From Knoellia sp. Soil729 (GTDB lineage Bacteria; Actinomycetota; Actinomycetes; Actinomycetales; Dermatophilaceae), in contig NZ_LMSA01000002.1 of the NCBI RefSeq assembly GCF_001427985.1, positions 277,550-341,549 on the forward strand: a stretch of 64,000 nucleotides of DNA. The letters run 5' to 3'. Within the stretch, counting starts at the first letter, position 1. Each line of letters opens with the position of its first letter. The notes under the pieces are model-generated. The model searched no databases, was not told where the DNA came from, and saw nothing but the letters and a program-made list of their open reading frames with translations. Of the stretch, positions 17,972-24,922 are shown in pieces. Position numbers and translations under genes: made by a program.

Positions 17972-19393
17972 GTGACAGATTCGCACGACCTGCCCGACGA
18001 GCCCGAGGACTCGGGGCTCCCACCGGGCCTGGAGGAGGTGCTCAGGGGCCTCACCGGCGGCCGGGAGCTCGATCCGCAGATGCTCGAGATGATGCGCGGC
18101 ATGGGCCTGGACCAGGTGGACCCTCAGATGTTGCAGATGGTCGCCGGCCAGGTGCAGGCCATGTTTGCCGGTGCCGACGAGTCCGGAGCGGTCGACGCCA
18201 CGGTCGCCACGGACATTGCGCGCAAAACCGTTGCGGCACAGGGCGACCCCTCTGTAGGTGCCGCGACCGCCAACGACGCACGTCAGGCAGTCGACGTGGC
18301 GAACCTGTGGCTCGATGCGGTGACCGACCTCGACCACTCCGGCCTCGTCGGGCGGGCATGGAGCCGCTCCGAGTGGGTTGAGGCGACCGTGCCCGTGTGG
18401 TGCGAGCTCGTCGACCCCATCGCCGTCGGCGTCGGTGACGCCATGGGCAACGCCCTGACCAAGCAGCTCGGCAGTCTCGGCGAAGCCGGGCTGCCGGAGG
18501 GCCTCGTGCCGCCCGGCACCAACCCGGCCGCCATGATGGGCGAGATGGCGCCGATGCTGAGGCGCATGCAGGGCTCGATGTTCTCGGTCCAGCTCGGCCA
18601 GGCAGTCGGTGCCCTGGCCGGCGAGATCCTCACCGGAGGCGAGGTGTCGCTCCCCCTGGTGCCGGCGCCCGACGTCGTCCTCATGCCCGACGCGATCGCG
18701 CTCTTCGCGCAGGGGCTCGAGATCGACGAGCCGCAGACCCGGCTCCACCTGGCCGTGCGCGAGAGCGCCCGGACCCGCCTCTTCCACGCCGTGCCGTGGC
18801 TGGCACCCCAGCTGCTCTCCGCCGTGCAGGACTACGCACGCGACACGACGATCGACACGGACGCGATCGAGGAGGGGCTGCGCTCGATCGACCCGACCGA
18901 CGCCGAGGCGATGCAGCAGGCTCTTGCCGGTCGCCTCTTCGCCCCGCAGCAGTCCGCCAACCAGAAGGCCGCGCTCAGCCGTCTCGAGACCCTGCTCGCC
19001 CTCATCGAGGGCTGGGTCGACGTCGTGACCGCCGCCGCCGTGGGGCCGCACCTCCCCCAGGCGAACGCGCTCGGCGAGGCCGTGCGGCGACGCCGTGCCA
19101 GTGGCGGTCCTGCCGAGAAGACGTTTGCTGCCCTCGTCGGACTGGAGCTGCGTCCTCGTCGCCTGCGCGATGCCGCCAACCTCTTCGCTGCCCTCGAGTC
19201 CTCCGGTGGCTCGGCTGCGCGTGACGGGGCCTGGGCCCACCCGGACATGGCACCTGCCGCCGGTGACCTCGACGACCCCCTGGGCTACGTCGAGCGCCAG
19301 CAGGCCGCTGCCGCCGGACGCGACGACTTCGATGCTGAGCTCGATGCCTTCCTCAGCGGTGACGGCGGCGACGACGAGCCCTCGGGAGCGTGA
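17972..19393 (+). CDS. Zincin_2 / TIGR03624 family putative hydrolase
   Basis: 473 aa. Very acidic N-terminus with repeated methionines (DPQMLEMMRGMG, DPQMLQMVAGQ), then the family core (WVEATVPVWCELVDP, MFSVQLGQAVGALAGE, LHLAVRESARTRLFHAVPWLA). The family is annotated as a zinc metalloprotease-like hydrolase, but I see no classic HExxH in this protein, so the enzymatic label is uncertain. Start GTG 17972 has AGGAG 7 nt upstream. A Nudix gene overlaps its stop by 4 nt. Its place beside the UPF0182/PDZ genes is the conserved actinobacterial arrangement. Confidence 0.85.
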   Translation: MTDSHDLPDEPEDSGLPPGLEEVLRGLTGGRELDPQMLEMMRGMGLDQVDPQMLQMVAGQVQAMFAGADESGAVDATVATDIARKTVAAQGDPSVGAATANDARQAVDVANLWLDAVTDLDHSGLVGRAWSRSEWVEATVPVWCELVDPIAVGVGDAMGNALTKQLGSLGEAGLPEGLVPPGTNPAAMMGEMAPMLRRMQGSMFSVQLGQAVGALAGEILTGGEVSLPLVPAPDVVLMPDAIALFAQGLEIDEPQTRLHLAVRESARTRLFHAVPWLAPQLLSAVQDYARDTTIDTDAIEEGLRSIDPTDAEAMQQALAGRLFAPQQSANQKAALSRLETLLALIEGWVDVVTAAAVGPHLPQANALGEAVRRRRASGGPAEKTFAALVGLELRPRRLRDAANLFAALESSGGSAARDGAWAHPDMAPAAGDLDDPLGYVERQQAAAAGRDDFDAELDAFLSGDGGDDEPSGA

Positions 19394-19968
19394 CGCCCGA
19401 CCAGGAGGTAGTGCGGGCCTTCGCCCACCTGCACACGCAGGCGTGCGCCACTCTGGGGGGGTGGAGCGCTCCCGACGCCGGGCAGGACCGGTTGCGGACG
19501 GCATACCTGGACCATCTCGAGCGCCATCCCGACGCGGTGGCGAAAGCCGGCCCGCCGGCGCACCTCACCGCGAGCTGCCTTGTGATGAGCCCCGACGGTG
19601 CCAGCGTGCTGCTCACCCACCATCGGCGCGCACAGCAGTGGTTCCAGTTCGGCGGTCACCTCGAGGCCGGTGACACGAGCCTGTATGCCGCCGCGGCCCG
19701 AGAGGGTCGCGAGGAGTCCGGGATCGCTTCGGTGACACCCGAACCGGTCATCGTGCAGCTGGACCGACACACCCTCAGCGGGAGCTTCGGCCGGTGTCGT
19801 GAACACCTCGATGTGCGCTACGCCGCGCTCGTCGATCCCGGCATCGCGCCGACGACGAGCGTGGAGTCGCTCGACGTCGCCTGGTGGCCGACGGACGGAC
19901 TCCCCGAGGGGACGCGGGCCGAGATCTCGGCCCTGGTCGCAGCGGCCACGGCGACCCTCGGTCTGTGA
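19390..19968 (+). CDS. Nudix hydrolase
   Basis: 192 aa. Nudix box GGHLEAGDTSLYAAAAREGR followed by EESGI; it has Asp in place of the first Glu and one extra residue, a variant I believe occurs in actinobacterial homologues. Expected to cleave a nucleoside diphosphate linked to another group; the substrate is unknown. Starts at GTG 19390, overlapping the previous stop (GTGA), so it depends on translation of the Zincin_2 gene. Ends tail-to-tail with the YgjP-type gene. Confidence 0.88.
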   Translation: MTPDQEVVRAFAHLHTQACATLGGWSAPDAGQDRLRTAYLDHLERHPDAVAKAGPPAHLTASCLVMSPDGASVLLTHHRRAQQWFQFGGHLEAGDTSLYAAAAREGREESGIASVTPEPVIVQLDRHTLSGSFGRCREHLDVRYAALVDPGIAPTTSVESLDVAWWPTDGLPEGTRAEISALVAAATATLGL

Positions 19969-19981
19969 GCGCTGGTTCGGC

Positions 19982-20548
19982 TCAGGCGGTGGCGTCCTCG
20001 ACGCTCGCGTCGTCGACGCTGGTGTCCTCGTCGGCGTCGTCGGCGATGTCCAGCCCCTTGGCCAGGGCGACACCATCGAGGAAGCCTCGCGCGCGCTCGA
20101 GCCTGGGGTAGGACCGCAGCAGCGTCCAGAAGTCGCGATTGTGGCCCGCGACGAGCAGGTGTGCGAGCTCGTGCAGGATGACGTAGTCGACGACGTATCC
20201 CGGCATCCCCTGCAGGCGGTCGGAGAGCCGGATCGAACCGTCGGCCGGCGTGCAGCTGCCCCATCGTGAGCGCTGGTTGGAGACCCACCGGATGCTTCGC
20301 GGGCGCGCGTGCCCACCGAGGTAGCGCTCGGACAGCTCGCTCGCGCGGGTCAGGAGGTCGGTGTCGCTGGGACGCCTGCGCCGCTCGCCGGCCTTGAGCT
20401 TGTCGAGCATGCGAGCCACCCAGACCCGCTCCTCCGAGCGTGACATGGACGCAGGGATGAGCACGACGACACGGTCACCCTCGCGTCGCGCACTGACCGT
20501 GCGGCGGCGCCGCGGGCTGCGTCGGACCTCGACGTCCTCGGTGCTCAC
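19982..20548 (-). CDS. YgjP-type (DUF45, M48-like) metallopeptidase
   Basis: 188 aa. Zinc motif HELAH in YVILHELAHLLVAGHNRDFW, with the family signature RWGSCTPADGSIRLS before it; both are typical of YgjP/WLM-type peptidases. No membrane segment or signal peptide. Family function is poorly known. GTG 20548 has a -10 box TACCGT (20556-20561) 7 nt upstream, so it is probably leaderless; the open frame to 20755 is ignored. The C-terminus is acidic and low-complexity. Confidence 0.88.
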   Translation of the reverse strand: MSTEDVEVRRSPRRRRTVSARREGDRVVVLIPASMSRSEERVWVARMLDKLKAGERRRRPSDTDLLTRASELSERYLGGHARPRSIRWVSNQRSRWGSCTPADGSIRLSDRLQGMPGYVVDYVILHELAHLLVAGHNRDFWTLLRSYPRLERARGFLDGVALAKGLDIADDADEDTSVDDASVEDATA

Positions 20549-20774
20549 GCTTCCCACGGTAGGCCAGAGTGCGGACAATCGGCGTAGCCCACGCACAGGA
20601 GGCACACGCTCACACGGGCGGACGGCATACGCCGGGGGTTTCAGGCGATGGAGACGCAGCCGTCCGAGTGACTTCCGGGGCAGGTGGTGCGCAAGGGGCG
20701 GATGTGACGCGGAAGCGGCCCTCGCTGCTGGGCCGGGGCACGCGTGGCTGAGCACGAATCCGTGCTCGCGCGTC

Positions 20775-20780
20775 TAGGGT
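20775..20780 (+). promoter_or_regulatory. Putative -10 box for zinc-ribbon gene
   Basis: TAGGGT about 47 nt before ATG 20828. A 7-bp inverted repeat (20750-20756 with 20761-20767) sits across the expected -35 area and could be an operator. The rest of the 279-nt gap 20549-20827 holds the divergent YgjP promoter, one CGGCATAC site (20623) and nothing else I can support. Confidence 0.4.
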
Positions 20781-20827
20781 GAAAGAGTCATCGCCGCGCA
20801 CCGCGGCACCACGACCAAGGAGTTGCA

Positions 20828-20989
20828 ATGGCTGACGAGACCTACAAGGGCGAGTTCTACTGCGTGAAGTGCAAGGAGAAGCGCGAGGCCGAGGGCAACG
20901 TCGTCGTCTCCGACAACGGCCGGCGCATGGCCAAGGGCAAGTGCCCCGCGTGCGGCACCAACCTCAACCGCATCCTCGGCAAGGCCTGA
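20828..20989 (+). CDS. Zinc-ribbon mini-protein (DUF5679-like)
   Basis: 53 aa with two CxxC knuckles: FYCVKCKEK near residues 11-17 and KCPACGTN near residues 38-45. Between them lies NGRRMAKG, as in DUF5679. It likely binds one zinc and may bind nucleic acid or protein; function unknown. Ribosome site AAGGAG precedes the ATG by 5 nt and a strong terminator follows, so it is a monocistronic gene. Confidence 0.87.
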   Translation: MADETYKGEFYCVKCKEKREAEGNVVVSDNGRRMAKGKCPACGTNLNRILGKA

Positions 20990-21011
20990 GCGCCCCACCC
21001 TCTCGTTCCCA

Positions 21012-21037
21012 GCGGCCCCCGGTTCTCCGGGGGCCGC
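21012..21037 (+). terminator. Intrinsic-type terminator after zinc-ribbon gene
   Basis: Perfect 11-bp GC stem (21012-21022 with 21027-21037) with TTCT loop, 22 nt after the stop. No T tract, which is common for actinobacterial terminators. Confidence 0.75.
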
Positions 21038-21146
21038 TGCCGTGTCCCGCGGGAACGTCCTGCAGGGTCGGAGCCTGTGGATGACCGGCTGGGGCCGCGG
21101 CCGCGTTGTGCCAGATTGACGGGACCACACGTCTCGGGAGGCAACC

Positions 21147-21758
21147 ATGGTCCAGCGGGCAATCGTCGTGGACGGGCGCGGCGGCCTCCCCGAGGAGATC
21201 TGCCGTCAGCTGCGCCTCGCCGCACCGGTGCCCGTCCACGGAGGCCCGTTCGCGGCTGACGCCGCGGAGGCGCTCCTGGGACTCAACCCGCTCGAGCGTC
21301 CGGCTGCGGTGGTCCTCGTCGCCCACCACACGGTCACGGTGGAGGCGACCGCGCCGTGGCACCGTGCCGGGATCGCCCACCTGCCCGTGACGTGTGACGG
21401 CGAGTCCTCGGTCGTGGGGCCGCTCATCATCCCCGGCCTGGGCTCGTGCTGGCGCTGCCATGCCCTCACCACGCGTGACCTCGACGCCGTCGGCGCGCCG
21501 GCGTCCGGTCACTTCGCCCTCGACCCGGTGGCGCTGCCGGCCGGCGGCCTGGGAGTGCTCACGGCCGCCGTCACGGCCAGCGTCATCCTCGCCGCCCTCA
21601 CCGGCGCCACCGGGCTGGGTGGGGTCTCCACCGAGCTCGAGGTCGAAGGACCCAGCGTCACCCACCGCCACTGGGGCCGGCACCCGATGTGCTCGGACTG
21701 CGCTCCGCGGGGAACCGCTGCGTGGCCCCTTGGCAGTCAGGGGACAATGGCCGGGTGA
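21147..21758 (+). CDS. Short ThiF/E1-like or TOMM cyclodehydratase-like protein
   Basis: 203 aa. It resembles the C-terminal part of actinobacterial ThiF-like/TOMM leader-binding proteins: VVGPLIIPGLGSCWRCHALT, then a helical AAVTASVILAALTG segment, then HPMCSDC near the end. The two CxxC pairs could form one zinc site. I see no GxGxxG adenylation motif, so it may not activate anything. GGGAGG precedes ATG 21147. It overlaps the AarF-like kinase gene by 4 nt. Function unknown. Confidence 0.7.
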   Translation: MVQRAIVVDGRGGLPEEICRQLRLAAPVPVHGGPFAADAAEALLGLNPLERPAAVVLVAHHTVTVEATAPWHRAGIAHLPVTCDGESSVVGPLIIPGLGSCWRCHALTTRDLDAVGAPASGHFALDPVALPAGGLGVLTAAVTASVILAALTGATGLGGVSTELEVEGPSVTHRHWGRHPMCSDCAPRGTAAWPLGSQGTMAG

Positions 21759-23089
21759 GCGACATCCCCCGAAGGTCCCTGACCCGAACGGCCAAGCTCG
21801 TCGGCCTGCCCCTGGGCCATGCCGGCCGCGCCGCCGTCGGCCTGGGACGCCGAGTCGGTGGCGCTCCGGCCGAAGCCATCGCGGCAGAGCTCCAGACCCG
21901 CACCGCAGAGCAGCTCTTCGCCGTGCTCGGCGAGCTCAAGGGCGGGGCCATGAAGTTCGGCCAGGCGCTCTCGGTGATGGAGGCCGCCATGCCGGAGGAG
22001 CTCGCGGGCCCCTACCGCGCCACGCTGACCAAGCTCCAGGAGGCCGCTCCGCCCATGGCGGTCGAGCGGGTGCACGCGATCCTCGCCGAGCAGCTCGGCC
22101 CGCGGTGGCGCACGGCCAAGTTCCAGTCCTTCGAGGACCTGCCGGTCGCTGCTGCCTCCATCGGCCAGGTGCACCGGGCGGTGTGGCGCGACGGTCGCGA
22201 GGTCGCGGTCAAGGTGCAGTACCCCGGCGCGGGCGCCGCCCTGCTCTCCGACATCACCCAGCTCTCCCGGGTCGCCCGGCTCGCGGGCGCCTGGATCCCC
22301 GGCATCGCGATGGGCCCGATCCTCGAGGAGGTCCGGGACCGGATGAGCGAGGAGCTCGACTACGACCTCGAGGCGACGAACCAGCGGGCATTCGCCAAGG
22401 CGTTCCGCGGCGACGACGACGTCCTCGTCCCCGACGTGCTCGCCCACTCCGGTCAGGTCATCGTGTCGGAGTGGGTGGACGGGCGCCCCCTGTCACAGGT
22501 CATCGCCGACGGCACGCCCGCCGAGCGCGACCAAGCGGCGAGCCTCTATCTGGAGTTCCTCCTGCGCGGACCCAACCGCGCGCGCCTGCTCCACGCCGAC
22601 CCTCACCCCGGCAACTTCCGCATCACCGACGACGGACGCCTCGGCGTCCTCGACTTCGGTGCCGTGAACCGGCTCCCGGACGGGATGCCCTCGGACATGG
22701 GCGAGATCATCACGCGCACCCTCGCCGCCGACGCCGCCGGGTTGGGCGCCGCGCTGCGCCGGGCCGGTTTCATCCGACCAGGTGTCGAGGTGTCCGACGG
22801 CGCACTCCTGCGCTACCTGAGCACCTTCGTCGAGCCGCTCCAGCGAGAGAGCTTCACGTTCAGCCGCAGCTGGCTGCGCTCGGTCTCAGCAACGATCCAG
22901 GACCCCCGCCGCGACGAGTTCCTCGTGGGGCTGCGCTTCAACCTTCCCCCGGACTACCTGCTCATCCACCGGGTGTGGCTGGGCAGCATCGGCGTCCTCT
23001 GCCAGATCGGGGGAACCGTGCCGATGCGCGAGCTCGTCTTCGCGCACGTGCCCGGGATCGACGAGGACGCCGTTCCCCCACCGAGCTGA
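21755..23089 (+). CDS. ABC1/AarF (UbiB-type) atypical kinase
   Basis: 444 aa. Family signatures: the A-rich region preceding LGELKGGAMKFGQALSV (KxGQ motif), catalytic Lys in EVAVKVQYPG, HADPHPGNFRI, and GVLDFGAVNRL as the DFG equivalent. In other bacteria and mitochondria these kinases/ATPases support isoprenoid-quinone or lipid metabolism; here the partner is unknown. GTG 21755 overlaps the upstream stop (GTGA). Homologues sit near whiB7 and uvrD2 in mycobacteria, as here. Confidence 0.9.
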   Translation: MSDIPRRSLTRTAKLVGLPLGHAGRAAVGLGRRVGGAPAEAIAAELQTRTAEQLFAVLGELKGGAMKFGQALSVMEAAMPEELAGPYRATLTKLQEAAPPMAVERVHAILAEQLGPRWRTAKFQSFEDLPVAAASIGQVHRAVWRDGREVAVKVQYPGAGAALLSDITQLSRVARLAGAWIPGIAMGPILEEVRDRMSEELDYDLEATNQRAFAKAFRGDDDVLVPDVLAHSGQVIVSEWVDGRPLSQVIADGTPAERDQAASLYLEFLLRGPNRARLLHADPHPGNFRITDDGRLGVLDFGAVNRLPDGMPSDMGEIITRTLAADAAGLGAALRRAGFIRPGVEVSDGALLRYLSTFVEPLQRESFTFSRSWLRSVSATIQDPRRDEFLVGLRFNLPPDYLLIHRVWLGSIGVLCQIGGTVPMRELVFAHVPGIDEDAVPPPS

Positions 23090-23218
23090 GCCGACCGCCT
23101 GGCCTTCCAGCGGGTATGCCGGTCGGCACAGTCGTGCGCCGGCCGTGTGGCGGCGCGCCCGGCGGCGCGCCCGGCCGGGCGTCCTGCGCCCTGCGCGCCC
23201 GGCGCGACCGTCCAGGTC
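23090..23218. other. GC-rich spacer between convergent genes
   Basis: 129 nt between the AarF and HhH-GPD stops. It contains one CGGCATAC site (reverse, at 23114) and short repeats of GGCGCGCCCGGC near 23152 and 23164 that can fold into alternative hairpins, possibly a bidirectional terminator. No gene. Confidence 0.5.
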
Positions 23219-23797
23219 TCAGCCCTGCGTGGCCTTGGCCGCAGCCTTGGCCGCCTTCTTGAAGTCGCGCACCTTCTGCAGGGACTCGGGATCCACGACG
23301 TCGGCCACCGACCGGAAGCTGCCCGCCTCTGCGTAGTCCCCCGCAGCCCTGTCCCAGCCGTCAGGGCGCACCCCCAGCTGCTTGGCGAGCAGCGCGACGA
23401 AGATCTTGGCCTTCTGCTCCCCGAAGCCCGGGAGCTTCTTGACCCGAGCGAAGAGCTCGGCCCCGGTCGGCGCGTCGGACCAGATGCGGCTCGCGTCACC
23501 GTCGTACTCGTCCCGCACGACGGTGGCAAGCGCCTGGATGCGCCCAGCCATCGCGCGGCCGTAGCGGTGGACCGCCGGCGGAGTCGCGCACAGGTCGGCG
23601 AAGCCCTCGGGTTCGGCCGCGGCGATGGCGGCCACGTCGAGGGTGCCGAAGCGCTCGAGCACCTTGGCCGGCCCCGCGAAGGCGCGCTCCATCGGGAACT
23701 GCTGGTCGAGGAGCATCCCGGTCAGCAGCGCGAACGGGTCGTTGCTCAGCACCTCGTCGGCGGACTCGTCCTGGGCGATACGGATCTGGGTGGCCAT
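23219..23797 (-). CDS. HhH-GPD-type base excision DNA repair protein
   Basis: 192 aa. Helix-hairpin-helix segment KLPGFGEQKAKIFVALLAKQ in the second half, and the N-terminal DPFALLTGMLLDQQFPMERAF seen in this actinobacterial glycosylase-like family. The catalytic aspartate is not obvious, so glycosylase activity is likely but unproven. The C-terminus is lysine/alanine-rich. ATG 23797 has TAGGCT 7 nt upstream (23805-23810), so it is probably leaderless; the longer frame to 23863 is ignored. Confidence 0.88.
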   Translation of the reverse strand: MATQIRIAQDESADEVLSNDPFALLTGMLLDQQFPMERAFAGPAKVLERFGTLDVAAIAAAEPEGFADLCATPPAVHRYGRAMAGRIQALATVVRDEYDGDASRIWSDAPTGAELFARVKKLPGFGEQKAKIFVALLAKQLGVRPDGWDRAAGDYAEAGSFRSVADVVDPESLQKVRDFKKAAKAAAKATQG

Positions 23798-23851
23798 GAG
23801 GCTCAGCCTAGGTCCGTCCGTTGCGTGTGGAGGCGTCCGGACAGGGAACGA

Positions 23852-23878
23852 CGCCGCCCCCAACGTTCAGGGGCGGCG
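23852..23878 (-). terminator. Hairpin terminator after the whiB7-linked small ORF
   Basis: Perfect 9-bp GC stem (23852-23860 with 23870-23878) with a 9-nt loop, 13 nt after the 43-aa ORF stop on the minus strand. It closes the whiB7 transcript before the HhH-GPD promoter. Confidence 0.65.
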
Positions 23879-23891
23879 CCGACTCCATGGC

Positions 23892-24023
23892 TCATCGCAC
23901 GATCATGCGGGCCTCGGCGAGCAGTCGCTCTCGCTCGAGGTGCAGCTGCGCCTTGCGTTGCGTCTCGTGGACGTTGCGCTCGTGCAGCATGCGACGAAGC
24001 TGTTGCCTTCGTCTGCGGTACAT
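23892..24023 (-). CDS. 43-aa highly basic small protein downstream of whiB7
   Basis: MYRRRRQQLRRMLHERNVHE begins this 43-codon ORF, which continues as an Arg/Glu-rich helix (HLERERLLAEARMIVR). GGAGGAACC lies directly before the ATG, an excellent ribosome site, and a GC hairpin follows the stop, so expression is likely. It is 64 nt after whiB7 and probably on the same transcript. I recognise no family. It could be a nucleic-acid- or ribosome-binding peptide; function unknown. Confidence 0.6.
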   Translation of the reverse strand: MYRRRRQQLRRMLHERNVHETQRKAQLHLERERLLAEARMIVR

Positions 24024-24087
24024 GGTTCCTCCAGGGATCCAGGTGGGTGGTCATGTGGTCAAGTCGTGCGGGTGGGCACGGACAGGG

Positions 24088-24375
24088 TCATGCCGCGACC
24101 GTGTCCTTGCGCGGGCGACCGCGGGGTCGCTTGCGGGGGATCACGACGCCCTGCTCGAAGAGCTCGCCGCCCCAGACTCCCCAGGGCTCCTGGCGGTCGA
24201 GGGCGCCCGCGAGGCAGGCGCTCCTGATCGGGCAGGTGCCGCAGAGGGTCTTGGCGAACTCGACACCTGCAGGGGTGTCGGCGAACCAGATCTCAGCGTC
24301 GTTCTCGCGACAGGGCACGGCGTCACCGAGCTCGGCAGTGCACTCCTGTGCGTCGATGAGGTTGGTCAGCTGCAT
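24088..24375 (-). CDS. whiB7: WhiB7 family antibiotic-response transcription factor
   Basis: 95 aa. [4Fe-4S]-binding Wbl domain with cysteines in DAVPCREN, TLCGTCPIRSACLAG, the G[VI]WGG turn as WGVWGGE, and the C-terminal AT-hook RPRGRPRK that marks WhiB7. WhiB7 binds the primary sigma factor and activates intrinsic antibiotic-resistance genes, including itself, at promoters with an AT-rich box next to -35; such a promoter lies upstream at 24816-24854. Start ATG 24375 has AAGGAGG 8 nt before it; GTG 24384 would overlap that site. Confidence 0.95.
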   Translation of the reverse strand: MQLTNLIDAQECTAELGDAVPCRENDAEIWFADTPAGVEFAKTLCGTCPIRSACLAGALDRQEPWGVWGGELFEQGVVIPRKRPRGRPRKDTVAA

Positions 24376-24464
24376 GAGTGTCACCTCCTTCTCCGCCCGG
24401 TCGGGGCGGGGTTGTGTACTTCGATCGGTTGGATCTGTGGTGTCTGTGGATCGACGGACAAACC

Positions 24465-24500
24465 AAAAAGGCCGCGGATCCCGGGTGGGTTCCGCGGCCT
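24465..24500 (-). terminator. Intrinsic terminator in the whiB7 leader (attenuator)
   Basis: A perfect 10-bp stem (24469-24478 with 24491-24500) ends in five T on the minus strand, between the leader ORF and whiB7. The neighbouring self-complementary GGCCTCGAGGCC overlaps the upstream arm and could form a competing structure. WhiB7 leaders in other actinobacteria carry an upstream ORF and a terminator that is bypassed when ribosomes stall; this fits that design. Confidence 0.82.
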
Positions 24501-24521
24501 CGAGGCCAGTCGCTGCTGTGA

Positions 24522-24749
24522 CTACAGCGGCGACGCCAGGAAGGAGGCGGAGCGGTCACCCGTGGTGGGGTCGAAGGCACCATCGATGCGACGGTCGGCA
24601 CCGAGGACGGCAACAGCCGTCTGGCCGGCAGCGGGCACAGTGGTCCCCTGAACCGAGGCAGTGGCGGCGAGGATCGGCAGTGCACCCTGACGCTCAAGCG
24701 TGCGGAACGGGACGGTGGAACCCGTCGCGATGCTCTTCATGATGTCCAT
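24522..24749 (-). CDS. 75-aa ORF in the whiB7 leader (putative regulatory uORF)
   Basis: Encodes MDIMKSIATGSTVPFRTLER plus 55 more residues rich in Ala, Thr and Gly, with no recognised domain. GAGGAGGG lies 8 nt before ATG 24749. It lies about 60 nt after the predicted whiB7 transcription start and ends 22 nt before the attenuator stem, the position expected of a translated uORF whose ribosome occupancy controls the terminator. It could instead be an independent small protein gene ended by that terminator. Confidence 0.6.
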   Translation of the reverse strand: MDIMKSIATGSTVPFRTLERQGALPILAATASVQGTTVPAAGQTAVAVLGADRRIDGAFDPTTGDRSASFLASPL

Positions 24750-24815
24750 GCGGCCAACCCTCCTCGCTGCTTCGGTGACGTCGTGACACGGCGGGTTGCC
24801 GTGCTGTGTCTGATC

Positions 24816-24854
24816 AGGTTAGGGGACCGCTGAGATCGCGTGCAACGGAATTAA
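24816..24854 (-). promoter_or_regulatory. WhiB7-autoregulated promoter
   Basis: On the minus strand: AT-rich TTAATT (24849-24854), 3-nt spacer CCG, -35 TTGCAC (24840-24845), 18-nt spacer, -10 TAACCT (24816-24821). An AT-rich box 3 bp before the -35 is the known WhiB7/SigA target layout. Predicted start near 24809 gives a leader of about 430 nt. The region is conspicuously AT-rich for this genome. I see no other feature in 24750-24922. Confidence 0.75.
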
Positions 24855-24922
24855 CGACGGAATTTCGTGCGATAAGACCTCAGGTGTCGAGTTCGCCTGT
24901 GGCAGAACGGTCCTCGGCGTAA

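Noticed and set aside
23152-23175. Short tandem GGCGCGCCCGGC repeat as a possible CRISPR or VNTR
   Set aside because: Only two copies in a GC-rich terminator-like spacer; no spacers or cas genes.
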